From NCBI RefSeq assembly GCF_000348985.1, contig NC_035923.1:310001-374000 (forward strand): a stretch of 64,000 nucleotides of DNA. The letters run 5' to 3'. This DNA is from Huiozyma naganishii CBS 8797. Lineage: Eukaryota; Ascomycota; Saccharomycetes; Saccharomycetales; Saccharomycetaceae. Below the pieces are notes generated by a model. That model saw nothing but the letters and a program-made list of their open reading frames with translations. It had not been told where the DNA came from and did no database searches. Below are positions 47,701 to 56,900 of this stretch, in pieces; the stretch's first letter is position 1; each line of letters starts with the position of its first letter. The position numbers were made by a program, and so were the translations under genes.

Positions 47701-48167
47701 CTTTCACTCGGTAAAGGTCTAAATAGCGAACTTCCGCTGTTCGTTGTTAAGTATTCTATCATATTCTCTGCGGCAGAGCCCGATCCGTTCGGTTTGACCA
47801 CTTTGTGTTCATCATGATAAAATGGCCAGGTGTGGTTGACAATGTCATTCACTTCCATAAACTCGGTTCTCTTTGGCGGGATCCCCTCCGGCCACTCTGT
47901 CCTCAGGTAACCTTTAAAAGTTAGCGAGATGCTCTTCAATTTGGTTGGTTTCAAAACACGCACTATAAGAGACCCTCTCAGCATCGAGGGGAAATTGTTA
48001 TCGACGTCATGGCGCTGATCAAACCCTTGCAAAAACACGACTGGTTCCACCAATTTTATGAACAGTTGTATCGATGAACTATGGTTCAAGGGAATGACAT
48101 CCATCGATACGTCTATATCCTTTTCCGGAGGGAAGACCGGCGATAAAACATTATGTAGGTCCTCCAT
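44766..48167 (-). CDS. ALY2: Alpha-arrestin adaptor for the Rsp5 ubiquitin ligase
   Basis: Arrestin-related trafficking adaptor that brings Rsp5 to plasma-membrane permeases and controls their endocytosis or recycling. The arrestin N-lobe is at about 25-160 and, after a long Ser-rich insert (about 160-320), the rest of the arrestin fold extends to about 600. A PPSY motif (in PMNPPSYSDVMK, about residue 795), the type bound by Rsp5 WW domains, lies in the tail. The remainder is Ser/Pro-rich and probably phosphorylated. The 1133 residues are longer than Aly2 (1046) and Aly1 (915). Synteny with EXO70 and TAX4 selects ALY2. Confidence 0.93.
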   Translation of the reverse strand: MEDLHNVLSPVFPPEKDIDVSMDVIPLNHSSSIQLFIKLVEPVVFLQGFDQRHDVDNNFPSMLRGSLIVRVLKPTKLKSISLTFKGYLRTEWPEGIPPKRTEFMEVNDIVNHTWPFYHDEHKVVKPNGSGSAAENMIEYLTTNSGSSLFRPLPSESDQSSRRNSAYLNGFNLSPVPTSTNLQSRGDKDKDNRKSRNRTFSDTSTDSIPAHARSMSPLNLFKRVTSSGEIPQAGTSSGAAANLHTPSTPGSKGKKGNKPMTTISIFSDLFGLSTNSNTSSVPANTGSNDISSITSKSGSKHTKSTIGSDANSISNVPAVTVANSGSRSKNLNPASYSMVANENESFIFEPGDYIYTFEQLIPQNYPETIKADYGFVEYFLLASIERYGTFKSNLNARQPVTIVRTPSDNSVEETEPIVISRDWENQLYYDILIASKDIILDAFLPIHFSFSPLDKVVLHRIRIYITETMEYYCKKKKVHRMEPTKKFLLAEHNGPRLPNTPKEDGNKTLKAKYMGNLLEEDGYLSNTEFEYQVFIPNRFGSLQRLHPDTGFENIKSSHWIKLCLRLSKEVDNKRKHYEISVDSPIHVLNKLCSHANTLLPSYDAHLIVNNEQYGLVTNEIAPNDGNVTASSVNATRQNVYHDSNMFFPKEIIMSPIVSPEVKPLDINLNAPPTSPLPRNVKKNLNVPQTGKLHSNSFLGHGNDKNGAGKKEPHVFKTDKLKANLYQPESLQRELASPQAVPLSPLSSPLLKPISMLLSDSLSARSSDNLLAPPPDFEVATMSSNESQRKPMNPPSYSDVMKADGIESKSVKSERPASIASGQPFPTFTLDKPQDTLNIKDNKALRSTGDLELGHDSLMSTDGGDDDGTDIASAFSFQTQSFHPSNLPSGVLKEKSPKHNGLSPDSPIFSRRSSVQGVLPSTVRNDNIFYNTLNQVLSNSTTHASTDEAHLSEDKSVQQSPRVSLTQNDHISKIESNTSFTDRLSARSSLDASAIVIPSNNSNRLPLLHHQSTNNLFDRSIDEFVFQSKESLNDYYGQPPLESSVDITALYDKNSSAWHPLQNQDKYSLLSHPDAPKTSRSDTKSSSSPSESTGGADDGSSFKVSKFTQDNEPKHVSDEVAEVNHLNRTIDEALG

Positions 48168-49019
48168 TTGTCACCTTGGCAAGAACTTTTTATCTGTAAA
48201 TACCACGGCTATCCGGTCACTTCAAAATCCAAATAAAACAGAGAGTTAGAAAAATGGCACTGGGTTATGGTCGACCTGGGAACTAATGAGCAGGAAGTTT
48301 GACAGGGTTTTGTATTTTATCTTTTTTTTTTCTTGTTCGGTTTGAACTCCTATATCCAATTTTTCCCGTATAGCTTATATTATCCTATATTTTATTTCTG
48401 GTTTTGCACGTCGAGGAACACTTAGATTCACAAACTGTGCTCGAGTTGTATCCAAATATACAGCAGGCTCTAGCACACATAAACACACGCGCGCGCAGTT
48501 CCAGTCTCTGTACTTGTTGAGGACTCTTACTTTCGGACTTTCACTGTCAAAGTAACTCACAGGTCGTGTATCCCGAGTGGTCTTGTCTCGAGCTTTCCAT
48601 CTCGAAATCTGTCCCATAATGTAATACGGAAAAATGAAAAATGAAAAAAGAAAGACAGAAAAACTGAGATATCCGAAAAGGGAAATATGAAGGAAAGAAC
48701 TTCAGCACTACAAACGGGACAGTTTTCGGTCACGTGCCGGGGTTTTTCTAGGTGGGGATGAACCCTGTGCTCGCTGAAAGTTGCCTTTTTCAGTTTACTT
48801 TATGGACCCTCGGGGTTAATGTCTCTAAACAGAAGCTGTCGGCGACGTATGATGGTTTTTCCGAAAATGGACGGAAATAAGACAAAAAAAAAGAAATGCA
48901 CTTTGATACAAGGTTTCCTGGATTGGCATGGCAACGCATCTGAGACTGGAGACCGGTTTTATTCGCATCCCAATAGTTATTTGGTGCAATGTCATCTGCA
49001 AAGATACAGTGCGACTCAT
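48168..49019. promoter_or_regulatory. Divergent ALY2-CWC23 region
   Basis: 852 bases up to the preferred CWC23 start. A CACGTG is at 48731-48736. The CWC23 frame is open upstream of the preferred start to an ATG at 48819, but the peptide it would add is Lys/Arg-rich and has no counterpart in the family. No other gene is supported. Confidence 0.55.
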
Positions 49020-49931
49020 ATGTCACAAGGCTTGGTTAAACGAACTATTAGCGAGGGTGTGGATTTGTACGATGTGCTCGGGCTGGATTCGGCGAAACTG
49101 GATGAAATAACGGTAGAGGAAGTAAAACGGTGTTACAAGAAACTGGTGCTACAGTATCATCCAGACAAAAATGTAAGCGGGGCCGAGGATGCCTCTTTTG
49201 TAGCATCGCGGTTTCACAGTTTAAGATCTGCCTTCCAGATATTGTGTGATTCGTCTCTGAGGACACAGTATGATCAATGGCTGAGAGCAAGTTTGGCCGA
49301 CAATAACGAAAGACGCAGTAAGATTGAAAAATTACACGAAAGGGAGGTAAACGAGTATCAGGGCACCTCTGCTTTGCAACCAGCGTATTTATATGAGGTA
49401 CAAATGTACGGACAGCATTTAAGGAAACTGAAACACTTCAATGTGCCCTACGGGGACTGGAAGTCCCTTAGCAGTGAACCCAAAATGGCATCTTCATCGC
49501 GAAAGGAGCACTACAATTCTGGAACGCTGAGAATAGAGCTTGAGCTTCCTGTCGGGGGCCAACAGAGAAACTATTTCCAGATACAGAGGAACTTGGTAGC
49601 CTTTTTGGAACAACGGTTATTTTCTTCTGCACACACTATAACAGATCTGTACTACTCTGAACGAAACAATACCGAAAGCGATACTCTCGTTGCGTATGTT
49701 GTATACGCGACGCCTAAGATAGCTGGGGACGTTTATGCCAATTGGGGGCGCGTCGGTGCATCTCAATCTACACCACCTGCAATCCTAAACGTCTCACCAA
49801 TGATACCGACAGACAGTTTAGCAAACTCATCGTTCACGAAGCATCGTTCGCAACTGTCACCCGAGCTGACACAGCGCCTGAAACAGACACCGCATGCAGA
49901 CCACGGTACCGCTACGGTAGTCATCGACTGA
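49020..49931 (+). CDS. CWC23: Spliceosome-disassembly J-protein Cwc23
   Basis: J-domain protein that works with Ntr1, Ntr2 and the helicase Prp43 to take apart spent spliceosomes. The J domain is at about residues 15-82, with LYDVLGL, the HPD tripeptide in YHPDK (~47-49) and LRTQYDQWL. Identification rests on the C-terminal region: LRKLKHFNVPYGDWK, YYSERNNTES and ILNVSPMIP closely resemble S. cerevisiae Cwc23. The start at 49020 gives 303 residues and places LYDVL 16 residues from the N-terminus, as in the 283-residue yeast protein; the open frame reaches an earlier ATG at 48819. In S. cerevisiae CWC23 is on chromosome VII, so its place here between ALY2 and TAX4 is unusual. Confidence 0.88.
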   Translation: MSQGLVKRTISEGVDLYDVLGLDSAKLDEITVEEVKRCYKKLVLQYHPDKNVSGAEDASFVASRFHSLRSAFQILCDSSLRTQYDQWLRASLADNNERRSKIEKLHEREVNEYQGTSALQPAYLYEVQMYGQHLRKLKHFNVPYGDWKSLSSEPKMASSSRKEHYNSGTLRIELELPVGGQQRNYFQIQRNLVAFLEQRLFSSAHTITDLYYSERNNTESDTLVAYVVYATPKIAGDVYANWGRVGASQSTPPAILNVSPMIPTDSLANSSFTKHRSQLSPELTQRLKQTPHADHGTATVVID

Positions 49932-50224
49932 AATACTCCCCCACGTGACCTTCGAGACTCTTCGGCTTTTTCTTTTAATTTCTATTGGGAACACTAGTAA
50001 AACTGATTTGCTTTCTTTACTACAAAGATGTATTGGCCTTTAGAGACAGGGATTGGTCCCAAAAAAAGACACTTTCGTCATAACACTTGATTACACTGTT
50101 GTTAAGATATACTTTGTTTGTAACTGTTAATTCAGATTCATATTTTTTTGCCCAGGGCACTTCCACTACACACCACCTCTTGTACGCTTTGAAAGAGGAT
50201 CCGACCCTTTGACACAGAAATAGA
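49932..50224. other. CWC23-TAX4 spacer
   Basis: 293 bases, with a CACGTG at 49942-49947 only ten bases after the CWC23 stop. No gene is seen. Confidence 0.5.
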
Positions 50225-52201
50225 ATGTTTTCGAAGAGTAAGAAACGGTCTCATACAGGGAACGTAAATGTCCAACTCGATGAGCAAGGGATGCAGGATT
50301 CTCTGAGAGCAGCTCAAGTGATATTTCAAAGACACAATGGCGAACCCAATTTAAACAGCAGCAACCCTGATGATTCCTCACTTAAAAAAGCGGGGAAGCC
50401 GTCCATTCAAGCTACTCAACAACAGCAAACACCGCAACCTGGATTTTCGAAACGAACACCACCAAAACCTATACCTAGACAGAGATCGAAAAATTGCCAA
50501 CCAAATCCCTTACCTCTTAGCCTACGGACAACGGGAAGTGCTAGCTATAACAGTAGTAGAATCAATTCCCCACAAGTGAAAAACGATAATATATTTACAC
50601 CGTCTTCTGTGCCCTTGGATACCCTAGATGAGAAATTGAAAATTTCCGTCGAGCATAGCGAAGACAAGATAAAACCACGTCCATCGAACAATGACGTATC
50701 AGACTGTGGCAAAATCCCCCCTAATAAAAGCAGTATCACAGCTGCACAAATTGCAGCATCTTTAGCACAATCACATATCAAAAATACATCACATGGTTCA
50801 AACCAATATGAAAAGAAACTGATTGTTCCACCCCCAGCTCAGTTAAAGAGGGTACCATCAGTTTCTGCAACTGAAGAAAGAAAAACAGAAAGAAACAATA
50901 GTAATCATAGCATATCAAACAAAGCGAGCTTTTCAAGCAGTCCCTCACCTTCGCATTCTTTTGTTCAGGTAAAGGGAGACCAAAAGCTTGCCACCTTTGG
51001 GGGTGGCTCTGTCTCTCCTGAACATCAACACCCGAATGTTAACAAAAAGCATACAAGGATACCACCCCCTTCCACAATTCTCAAAGAAAATGAGGAGGAA
51101 GGAGTGAACAGAAAAAGTAGCATAGATAGAGAGAGGAGTCAAATAGAGTTATGGCCGAACGAATGTGCCGATAGTGCAGATTCAGATTCCTCGTGTACCT
51201 CAACCAGTAGTAAAAACTGGAATGGAGAGGACACAGAACAGGACTCAGATACAGCTGATTATGATGAGTTATATCAGTATTACGATGATGATGGCAACCT
51301 GAGCTACGAAGGTGAGTACGATGAGAATGATGATGAGGGACACGTCGATAACAGTGTCTATGAAGATGCAGACATTATAACTGCTAATGAACCAATGGAG
51401 ACCCGTGTATATGCCATGAACAGGAAGGTAAATGACCAAACCAATTCAAAAAATTATACATCAGCACCAGTGCCCAGCCCGTCATATTCTGATCCAGAGC
51501 TATCTGAGAGAGATCGTAGCTTTATTGTACCTAGTAAAAAAGGAAGAGTAAGAAGACTTGGCAGGCTCTTTGGGTCCAGTAGAAATAAAACGATGCCAAG
51601 TCCGACTAATACCGTACGATTTAAGGAAACGATGAGGTACAACACCAAAAAGGGATTTAACGAAGACAAACCTTGGAAGAAGCACCGTGATGTCAAATTT
51701 ATAGACGAACAAGATAGAAAGAGATATGAGGGGGTTTGGGTCAGTAATCGATTTTCATACTTGAATTTGTTGCCTTGGTGGCCCAGTTCTTCGAAGGATG
51801 ATGAAACTGGGATTTCTACAGAAAATGCAGAGTACGTCCTGAATTTACCACAGGATGGATTGATTCTAAACTTGGTCGTTAAAGATCTCTGGGATAGATC
51901 AAATCTGCCAAAGGATATTTTGATGCAAATTTATAAACTTATCGACACGAGAAAGGATGGAACACTTGATAGAAAGTCTTTTATTGTCGGTATGTGGCTT
52001 GTTGATCAATGTTTATATGGGAGGAAGTTACCAGAAGTTGTCCCTGATATCGTATGGGACAGTGTTGATAGATACACGATGAATATGATTCAATCTAAAG
52101 CAGAAGATGAATCGTATCAAAAAAGAAGGAGGAGAAGGAGAATGCTCATGAGAAAAGAAATAAAACATTTAAAAAGTGGTATCAAACATGTTCATTTGTA
52201 G
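50225..52201 (+). CDS. TAX4: EH-domain protein Tax4/Irs4, regulator of PI(4,5)P2 5-phosphatase
   Basis: Partner of the inositol 5-phosphatase Inp51; together they limit PI(4,5)P2 and dampen cell-wall integrity signalling. It thus acts on the same pathway as BCK1 in this window. The N-terminal ~450 residues are Ser/Pro/Gln-rich with an acidic patch (about 320-380). A conserved basic segment (RVRRLGRLFGSSRNK) precedes the C-terminal EH domain at about 540-635 (VVKDLWDRSNLPKDIL, LIDTRKDGTLDRKSFIVGMWLVDQ). The end is Arg/Lys-rich. The 658 residues compare with 604 (Tax4) and 615 (Irs4). Synteny selects TAX4. Confidence 0.93.
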   Translation: MFSKSKKRSHTGNVNVQLDEQGMQDSLRAAQVIFQRHNGEPNLNSSNPDDSSLKKAGKPSIQATQQQQTPQPGFSKRTPPKPIPRQRSKNCQPNPLPLSLRTTGSASYNSSRINSPQVKNDNIFTPSSVPLDTLDEKLKISVEHSEDKIKPRPSNNDVSDCGKIPPNKSSITAAQIAASLAQSHIKNTSHGSNQYEKKLIVPPPAQLKRVPSVSATEERKTERNNSNHSISNKASFSSSPSPSHSFVQVKGDQKLATFGGGSVSPEHQHPNVNKKHTRIPPPSTILKENEEEGVNRKSSIDRERSQIELWPNECADSADSDSSCTSTSSKNWNGEDTEQDSDTADYDELYQYYDDDGNLSYEGEYDENDDEGHVDNSVYEDADIITANEPMETRVYAMNRKVNDQTNSKNYTSAPVPSPSYSDPELSERDRSFIVPSKKGRVRRLGRLFGSSRNKTMPSPTNTVRFKETMRYNTKKGFNEDKPWKKHRDVKFIDEQDRKRYEGVWVSNRFSYLNLLPWWPSSSKDDETGISTENAEYVLNLPQDGLILNLVVKDLWDRSNLPKDILMQIYKLIDTRKDGTLDRKSFIVGMWLVDQCLYGRKLPEVVPDIVWDSVDRYTMNMIQSKAEDESYQKRRRRRRMLMRKEIKHLKSGIKHVHL

Positions 52202-52299
52202 CGCTCTCATTAGCAGGGACGAGATATTTAATGAAATAGAGTTCATTCAAAAGTACTTACATATTAATATACAATGCTTGGCTCCGCTGTGCCTGCTAA

Positions 52300-53817
52300 T
52301 TACCTGAATCTATCGTTTAATAGTCTATCAGCGCCCACTTCCTCATATTCTTGTCTGCCAACCCATAATTGATGGAAAGTACCCAAGCTCGTTAAAACAC
52401 TACCACCGAGCCATGATTGATATTCTCTTTCCTTCTTATGTCCTGTCGTGAGTATCCTGAATTTTAGGGCAGGAAGTCTAGCATTCAATTCAAGCATCAG
52501 TCTGTCGCTTAAACCTGGAATCAGAGAAGTTCCGCCTGTTAACTGTACATTGTGTGCCAAAGAGGCTCTTAAATCAACATCACTGGCCATGATAGATGAA
52601 TGAACCAAGTCTGCAAGCCCCATTATTTCATTATTGTCTTTTGGCTCCAATTCAGGGCCGTTGTTAGACTCTTCCAGATTTCTCTTACCATTTTCATTAA
52701 CGTCATTTGCCGTTTCGGATGCAACACCAGTCGGTTCGACTGACGGCGCAGGTGTGTTTTCTTTTGCAGTGTCCGGTTTGTTGGCAGCACTGAATTTATT
52801 TCTTTTCAAAGGTACGTAGTCATTGTGGAACGTTTCAACGATACCATCTTTGTCAATATTCCAAGTTTCTGGAATGTCGCTCTTATTCACCTCAAACAGC
52901 TGTTCTCCAAAACCATAACGAGTGACGTTATCCATTACAATATTTTCAGTCCAAGGTGCTTCGATGGATCTCTTGCTCATAGATTCTAATTCAGGCTTTA
53001 TCTTTTCCAGGGATGATGTGGTCGTGATTTGCAGCAAAGTTTCTTTACATTCCTCAAAGAATCCACGTGCGTTAGCATATGTGTACAATGATAAATCGAC
53101 TTGATATTCGAACTTTTTCCGTTTGAATTCTGGTCTTCTTTGTTCCACAGCAAACAGAGGGATAATTTCTCTAGGTTTCAAAAAGTTTTCTATCAGATGG
53201 TTTATGTACTTGCCAGCAAAAAAACTTCTTCTTGTGCTCTTAGACAGCGTCATACCATCAACAACAGGGCTTACAGAGCACGTATCGTGACCAATGTCAA
53301 CCACCAGACAATTTGCCCTTCCGGTCGCAAACGAAACACAAGTAGATGTGGGCGCTAGGTAACAAGCTTCGAAATTCATACTCTCGAGAAGAGTTTCAAG
53401 CGACTTCTTTCTGTTCTTTTTGGTATTCCAAACAGGCTCCGTGAGTAAAGCCGGAATACCCTTAGTGGATTCAAGGAATAATTCATTCTTTAGTGCCCAT
53501 TCCCATTGCTCTTGTGCAGCATCCCAATCGGTAACAGCACCATTTTCAACAATTGTTTTGATCTCATAGTCTTTCCTGGGTAAGCCAAGTGACTGTTCAG
53601 AGAAAATATGAGCTCGCTTCGTTGCGGATTCATCGCTTTTTGTGTCCTCATCTCCTGAATCTTTGTTCGTCTTTTTAAAGGAACCATATCGCGATGGTAA
53701 AATGGAATGGGGACAATCGGTACCAGAATAGCCAATGTTGGTGCTGTAGGACCCCGGGTCTATCACAACTGCAGAAATCTCGTCACCACCGTACACTTGC
53801 AGCGTTGAATTGGACAT
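52300..53817 (-). CDS. ARP4: Nuclear actin-related protein Arp4
   Basis: Shared subunit of the NuA4 histone acetyltransferase and the INO80 and SWR1 remodellers. The 505 residues (489 in S. cerevisiae) show an actin fold: VVIDPGSYSTNIGYSG at the start, VVDIGHDTCSVSPVVDG near 165-181, and the C-terminal block NVQLTGGTSLIPGLSDRLMLEL and YQSWLGGSVLTSLGTF. An Asp/Glu/Asn-rich insert at about 320-370 is typical of Arp4. Convergent with TAX4 over 98 bases. IML2, which lies between these two genes in S. cerevisiae, is missing. Confidence 0.96.
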   Translation of the reverse strand: MSNSTLQVYGGDEISAVVIDPGSYSTNIGYSGTDCPHSILPSRYGSFKKTNKDSGDEDTKSDESATKRAHIFSEQSLGLPRKDYEIKTIVENGAVTDWDAAQEQWEWALKNELFLESTKGIPALLTEPVWNTKKNRKKSLETLLESMNFEACYLAPTSTCVSFATGRANCLVVDIGHDTCSVSPVVDGMTLSKSTRRSFFAGKYINHLIENFLKPREIIPLFAVEQRRPEFKRKKFEYQVDLSLYTYANARGFFEECKETLLQITTTSSLEKIKPELESMSKRSIEAPWTENIVMDNVTRYGFGEQLFEVNKSDIPETWNIDKDGIVETFHNDYVPLKRNKFSAANKPDTAKENTPAPSVEPTGVASETANDVNENGKRNLEESNNGPELEPKDNNEIMGLADLVHSSIMASDVDLRASLAHNVQLTGGTSLIPGLSDRLMLELNARLPALKFRILTTGHKKEREYQSWLGGSVLTSLGTFHQLWVGRQEYEEVGADRLLNDRFR

Positions 53818-53995
53818 GCTTGACTAACGTGTGTGTCCTCCCCGCCTTTTAGTTCATTAACCATGGAACAACATGCGTATGTATGTCTCTTTTATTTTTT
53901 ATTTGAATTTTCGAAAGAAAATGGATAGATATTTGCTAATGTTCAGTATACAGTTTTTATGGTAATATACAATAAGGTTTGAATACCTGACAAAA

Positions 53996-56900
53996 TTATT
54001 TTAGAGATTTTGTCACTCTTTCTATAGCAGCTTCGACCCCTTCTTTAGAACCTCTAATGTAAACGACATCGTTGACCTTGTCATTTTTCCTTGGGACGTT
54101 AATGATGACACCAGTGGCCGTTCTAATCCTCGTCAGGTTGGAACCACCTGGACCAACAACTTTGTTGAACTTCTTTGGATCGGACGTCCAGATATACCCC
54201 GCGTAGGTGGCTTCAGCAGCCTTTGAAATCCTGTCAGTAATGATCGCGCTGGCCTTTTCTAGCGCTGCGGCTTTCTTTGCAGAGTTCTTAGACTCGGATT
54301 CAGCGTTGTTTTTCTTCTCTTTACCAGATTCATCATTAGTTCCATCATCGTCCAAAATTCCAGTTAGATCAATCGGCTCGTAGGTTAATCTCCAAGAAAT
54401 GATACCTTCCAATGATTCGTCCTGAGCGGCACCGACTTCTTCAACAACAACCTTAATATTTTTGCTCTTCTCCTCGTCGTTGGCAGGTAGCACCCTTTCA
54501 GTTGGGATAGCAGTTTGGCGACGGTTGATTTGTTGAGCCCTTCTAGAGGTGTTGCCATGTTTAACGTTAACGAATTCATCTAGTCTTAACCTCTGGATAA
54601 TAGCACCACGTTCGGAGACAAATTCATGAACAGAAGCTGGAACTTCAATTTCGACATCGAAGTCATCCTTCAAAATCTTTTCGAAAACTTCCTTCTCCGC
54701 CTTTGCAATGTCTTCAGGTAAACCAGTTATAGTGACAGGACCTTCCTCGTCTCTATTTGGAATTCTAATAATAACATTGAACTCACTTTCCAAGTTTCTC
54801 CTGATCGAACCACTTGGACCGACTAGAGCACCATGTCTGTCCTTTGGAATGTCTAACTCTTTAGTTTCACTCTTCTCGGCTACCTCGACAATCTTTTTAA
54901 TGGCGCTGATAACCTTGTCAACAAAGTCTTTTGGACCTTGGACAGTGATGGTGTTGCTCTCAGAGTTTGCATTTGGAATATCAACAGATTTGCCTCTGAT
55001 TTCGTCACCACCAGATTTCGAAATAATGTCCCTTAACGTGACACCACGAGTACCGATAATGGCTCTTAGGTATTCGTGATCAACATCCAGGGTTGCAGTG
55101 GTAAAGTCACTGACCTCGGCAATAATCTGCTCCACTCTTGCGGCAGCTTCCTTGATTGCGGTCCTAGTACCAGTTATTTCCAAGTCGATGGCACCGGTAT
55201 CATTGGCTTTTTCGTCACCTGCTTTACGCAAAAAATCCAGCTCGACGCCAAATTCGGCTCTAAGATCATTGATGTTATCACCGTTTTTACCGATAATTCT
55301 TGGAACATGTTCAGCGGGAACAGGAACCTGGACCTTATGTCCATTTTCTCTTTCAAAGTCCAACAAAGAGGATAGCTCTTCGTAAGCTTGCTTGACACCG
55401 CGAGATGGACCTCTAATCGTAACAACTTCGCTATCTCTTGGGAAGTATATAGAGACACCATATTTTTCTTGCAACTTGTTACGGTACACATTGTTTGGAC
55501 CAATCATGCTACGGTGCAGCTTGATTGGAACAAGCAATTCTTTGGTGATTGTGTCGGCTAATTTCTTGGCGTCTGCCGCAATCTCTTTCTTTGCGCACGA
55601 TATATTGAACTGCTGACCAGTCAATGTGATTTCAACAGGGGTTTTCTCGTCGTTATCATTCGAACTTGGGATATCAATTTGACAATCAAATCTTTCACGA
55701 AGTTGTTGCACGTGAGAGCCCTTGTTACCAATCAATCTAGAGATGACATTTGAAGGAACTTCGATAGTTGCCTTAGATTCATTTGATGGGTTTTCAATAA
55801 TTTCTCCAATAATCTTCGACCCATGCTTAACAGCATTTGCATCTCCTCTAATTGTCATTTGGTCGGCAGTTGGAGTATGTAACTTGATTTGCATGTGATC
55901 ATTCCCACTAGCAATAGCCTTGGAAAGTAGAATATATGTTACCTTCCCATCGGAAAACAATGAATCTTGGTTCTCAGCTGCGAAATCAAAAACCTTGGTG
56001 TCCATACTTTGCAATTTAGCACGTAGAGGGTCCAGGTTACTGGAAACTTTTTCCAAATTTTCCTTAATTTCCTCTGGAGATGGCTTGAAGTCATCGGTAG
56101 ACGAAGGAGCATATAGAACGACTTCATCTCTGTTGAGGAAATAGTCCCCCAACTGAACAAATGGAACGTCAGGTTCAGTAGTCGAAAGGGTATGGAAAAT
56201 AGATTTATGAAATAGCTCGTAATCTAAATCTGTGATGGTCAAAGTGTCGGCTGGGGTAATAGCATTTACCAAACCGATCAATTCCTTACGGACAGTCTTC
56301 AGATCGCCGGATTCTTCAGTTCTAGCGCTAATCTTTATGTTGACCTCTTTCTCTGATTTACTCAACTCAGCTGGGGTTGGCAAGCAAAGCTTGATGTTAG
56401 GGTGGCTTTTCTGTAAGCTTTGCAAAACAGGATACTTGGTAAAGTATAAAATCAAGTTCTTGGCGTGATCAAGATTCTTTGAGTGGGATTTCGCAATATC
56501 TAGAGTATCAACAGAAAATTGCTTCGAGGATGATCTAGCATATGCAATTGCGTCCTTCACCTTATCTTCTTCACCAGCGAACGTAACGAATTCATCATCA
56601 TTTTCAGTAGGGAAGGTGACAGTGACATTGAACTTTTCCTTCAATTCTGCAGCATCAATCAGAAACTGGAATTTAGTTGGAATTTTGACCTTTTGTTCAG
56701 TCAAATCTAGTGCCAGCTTCTCAAGATATTTTTGGACCTTGGTCTTAGCGTCTTGCACCTCCTCACGTAGACCAGATAGTACAATATCCCCAGACGTAGC
56801 ATGGTAACGGCACTGCACGTCAGCAGCAAGGTCAGGGAAGTTTTCAGGGTCTACAAATGGAAGCAGCGACTCATTGTCGACCTTCACTGTCATGACCGCA

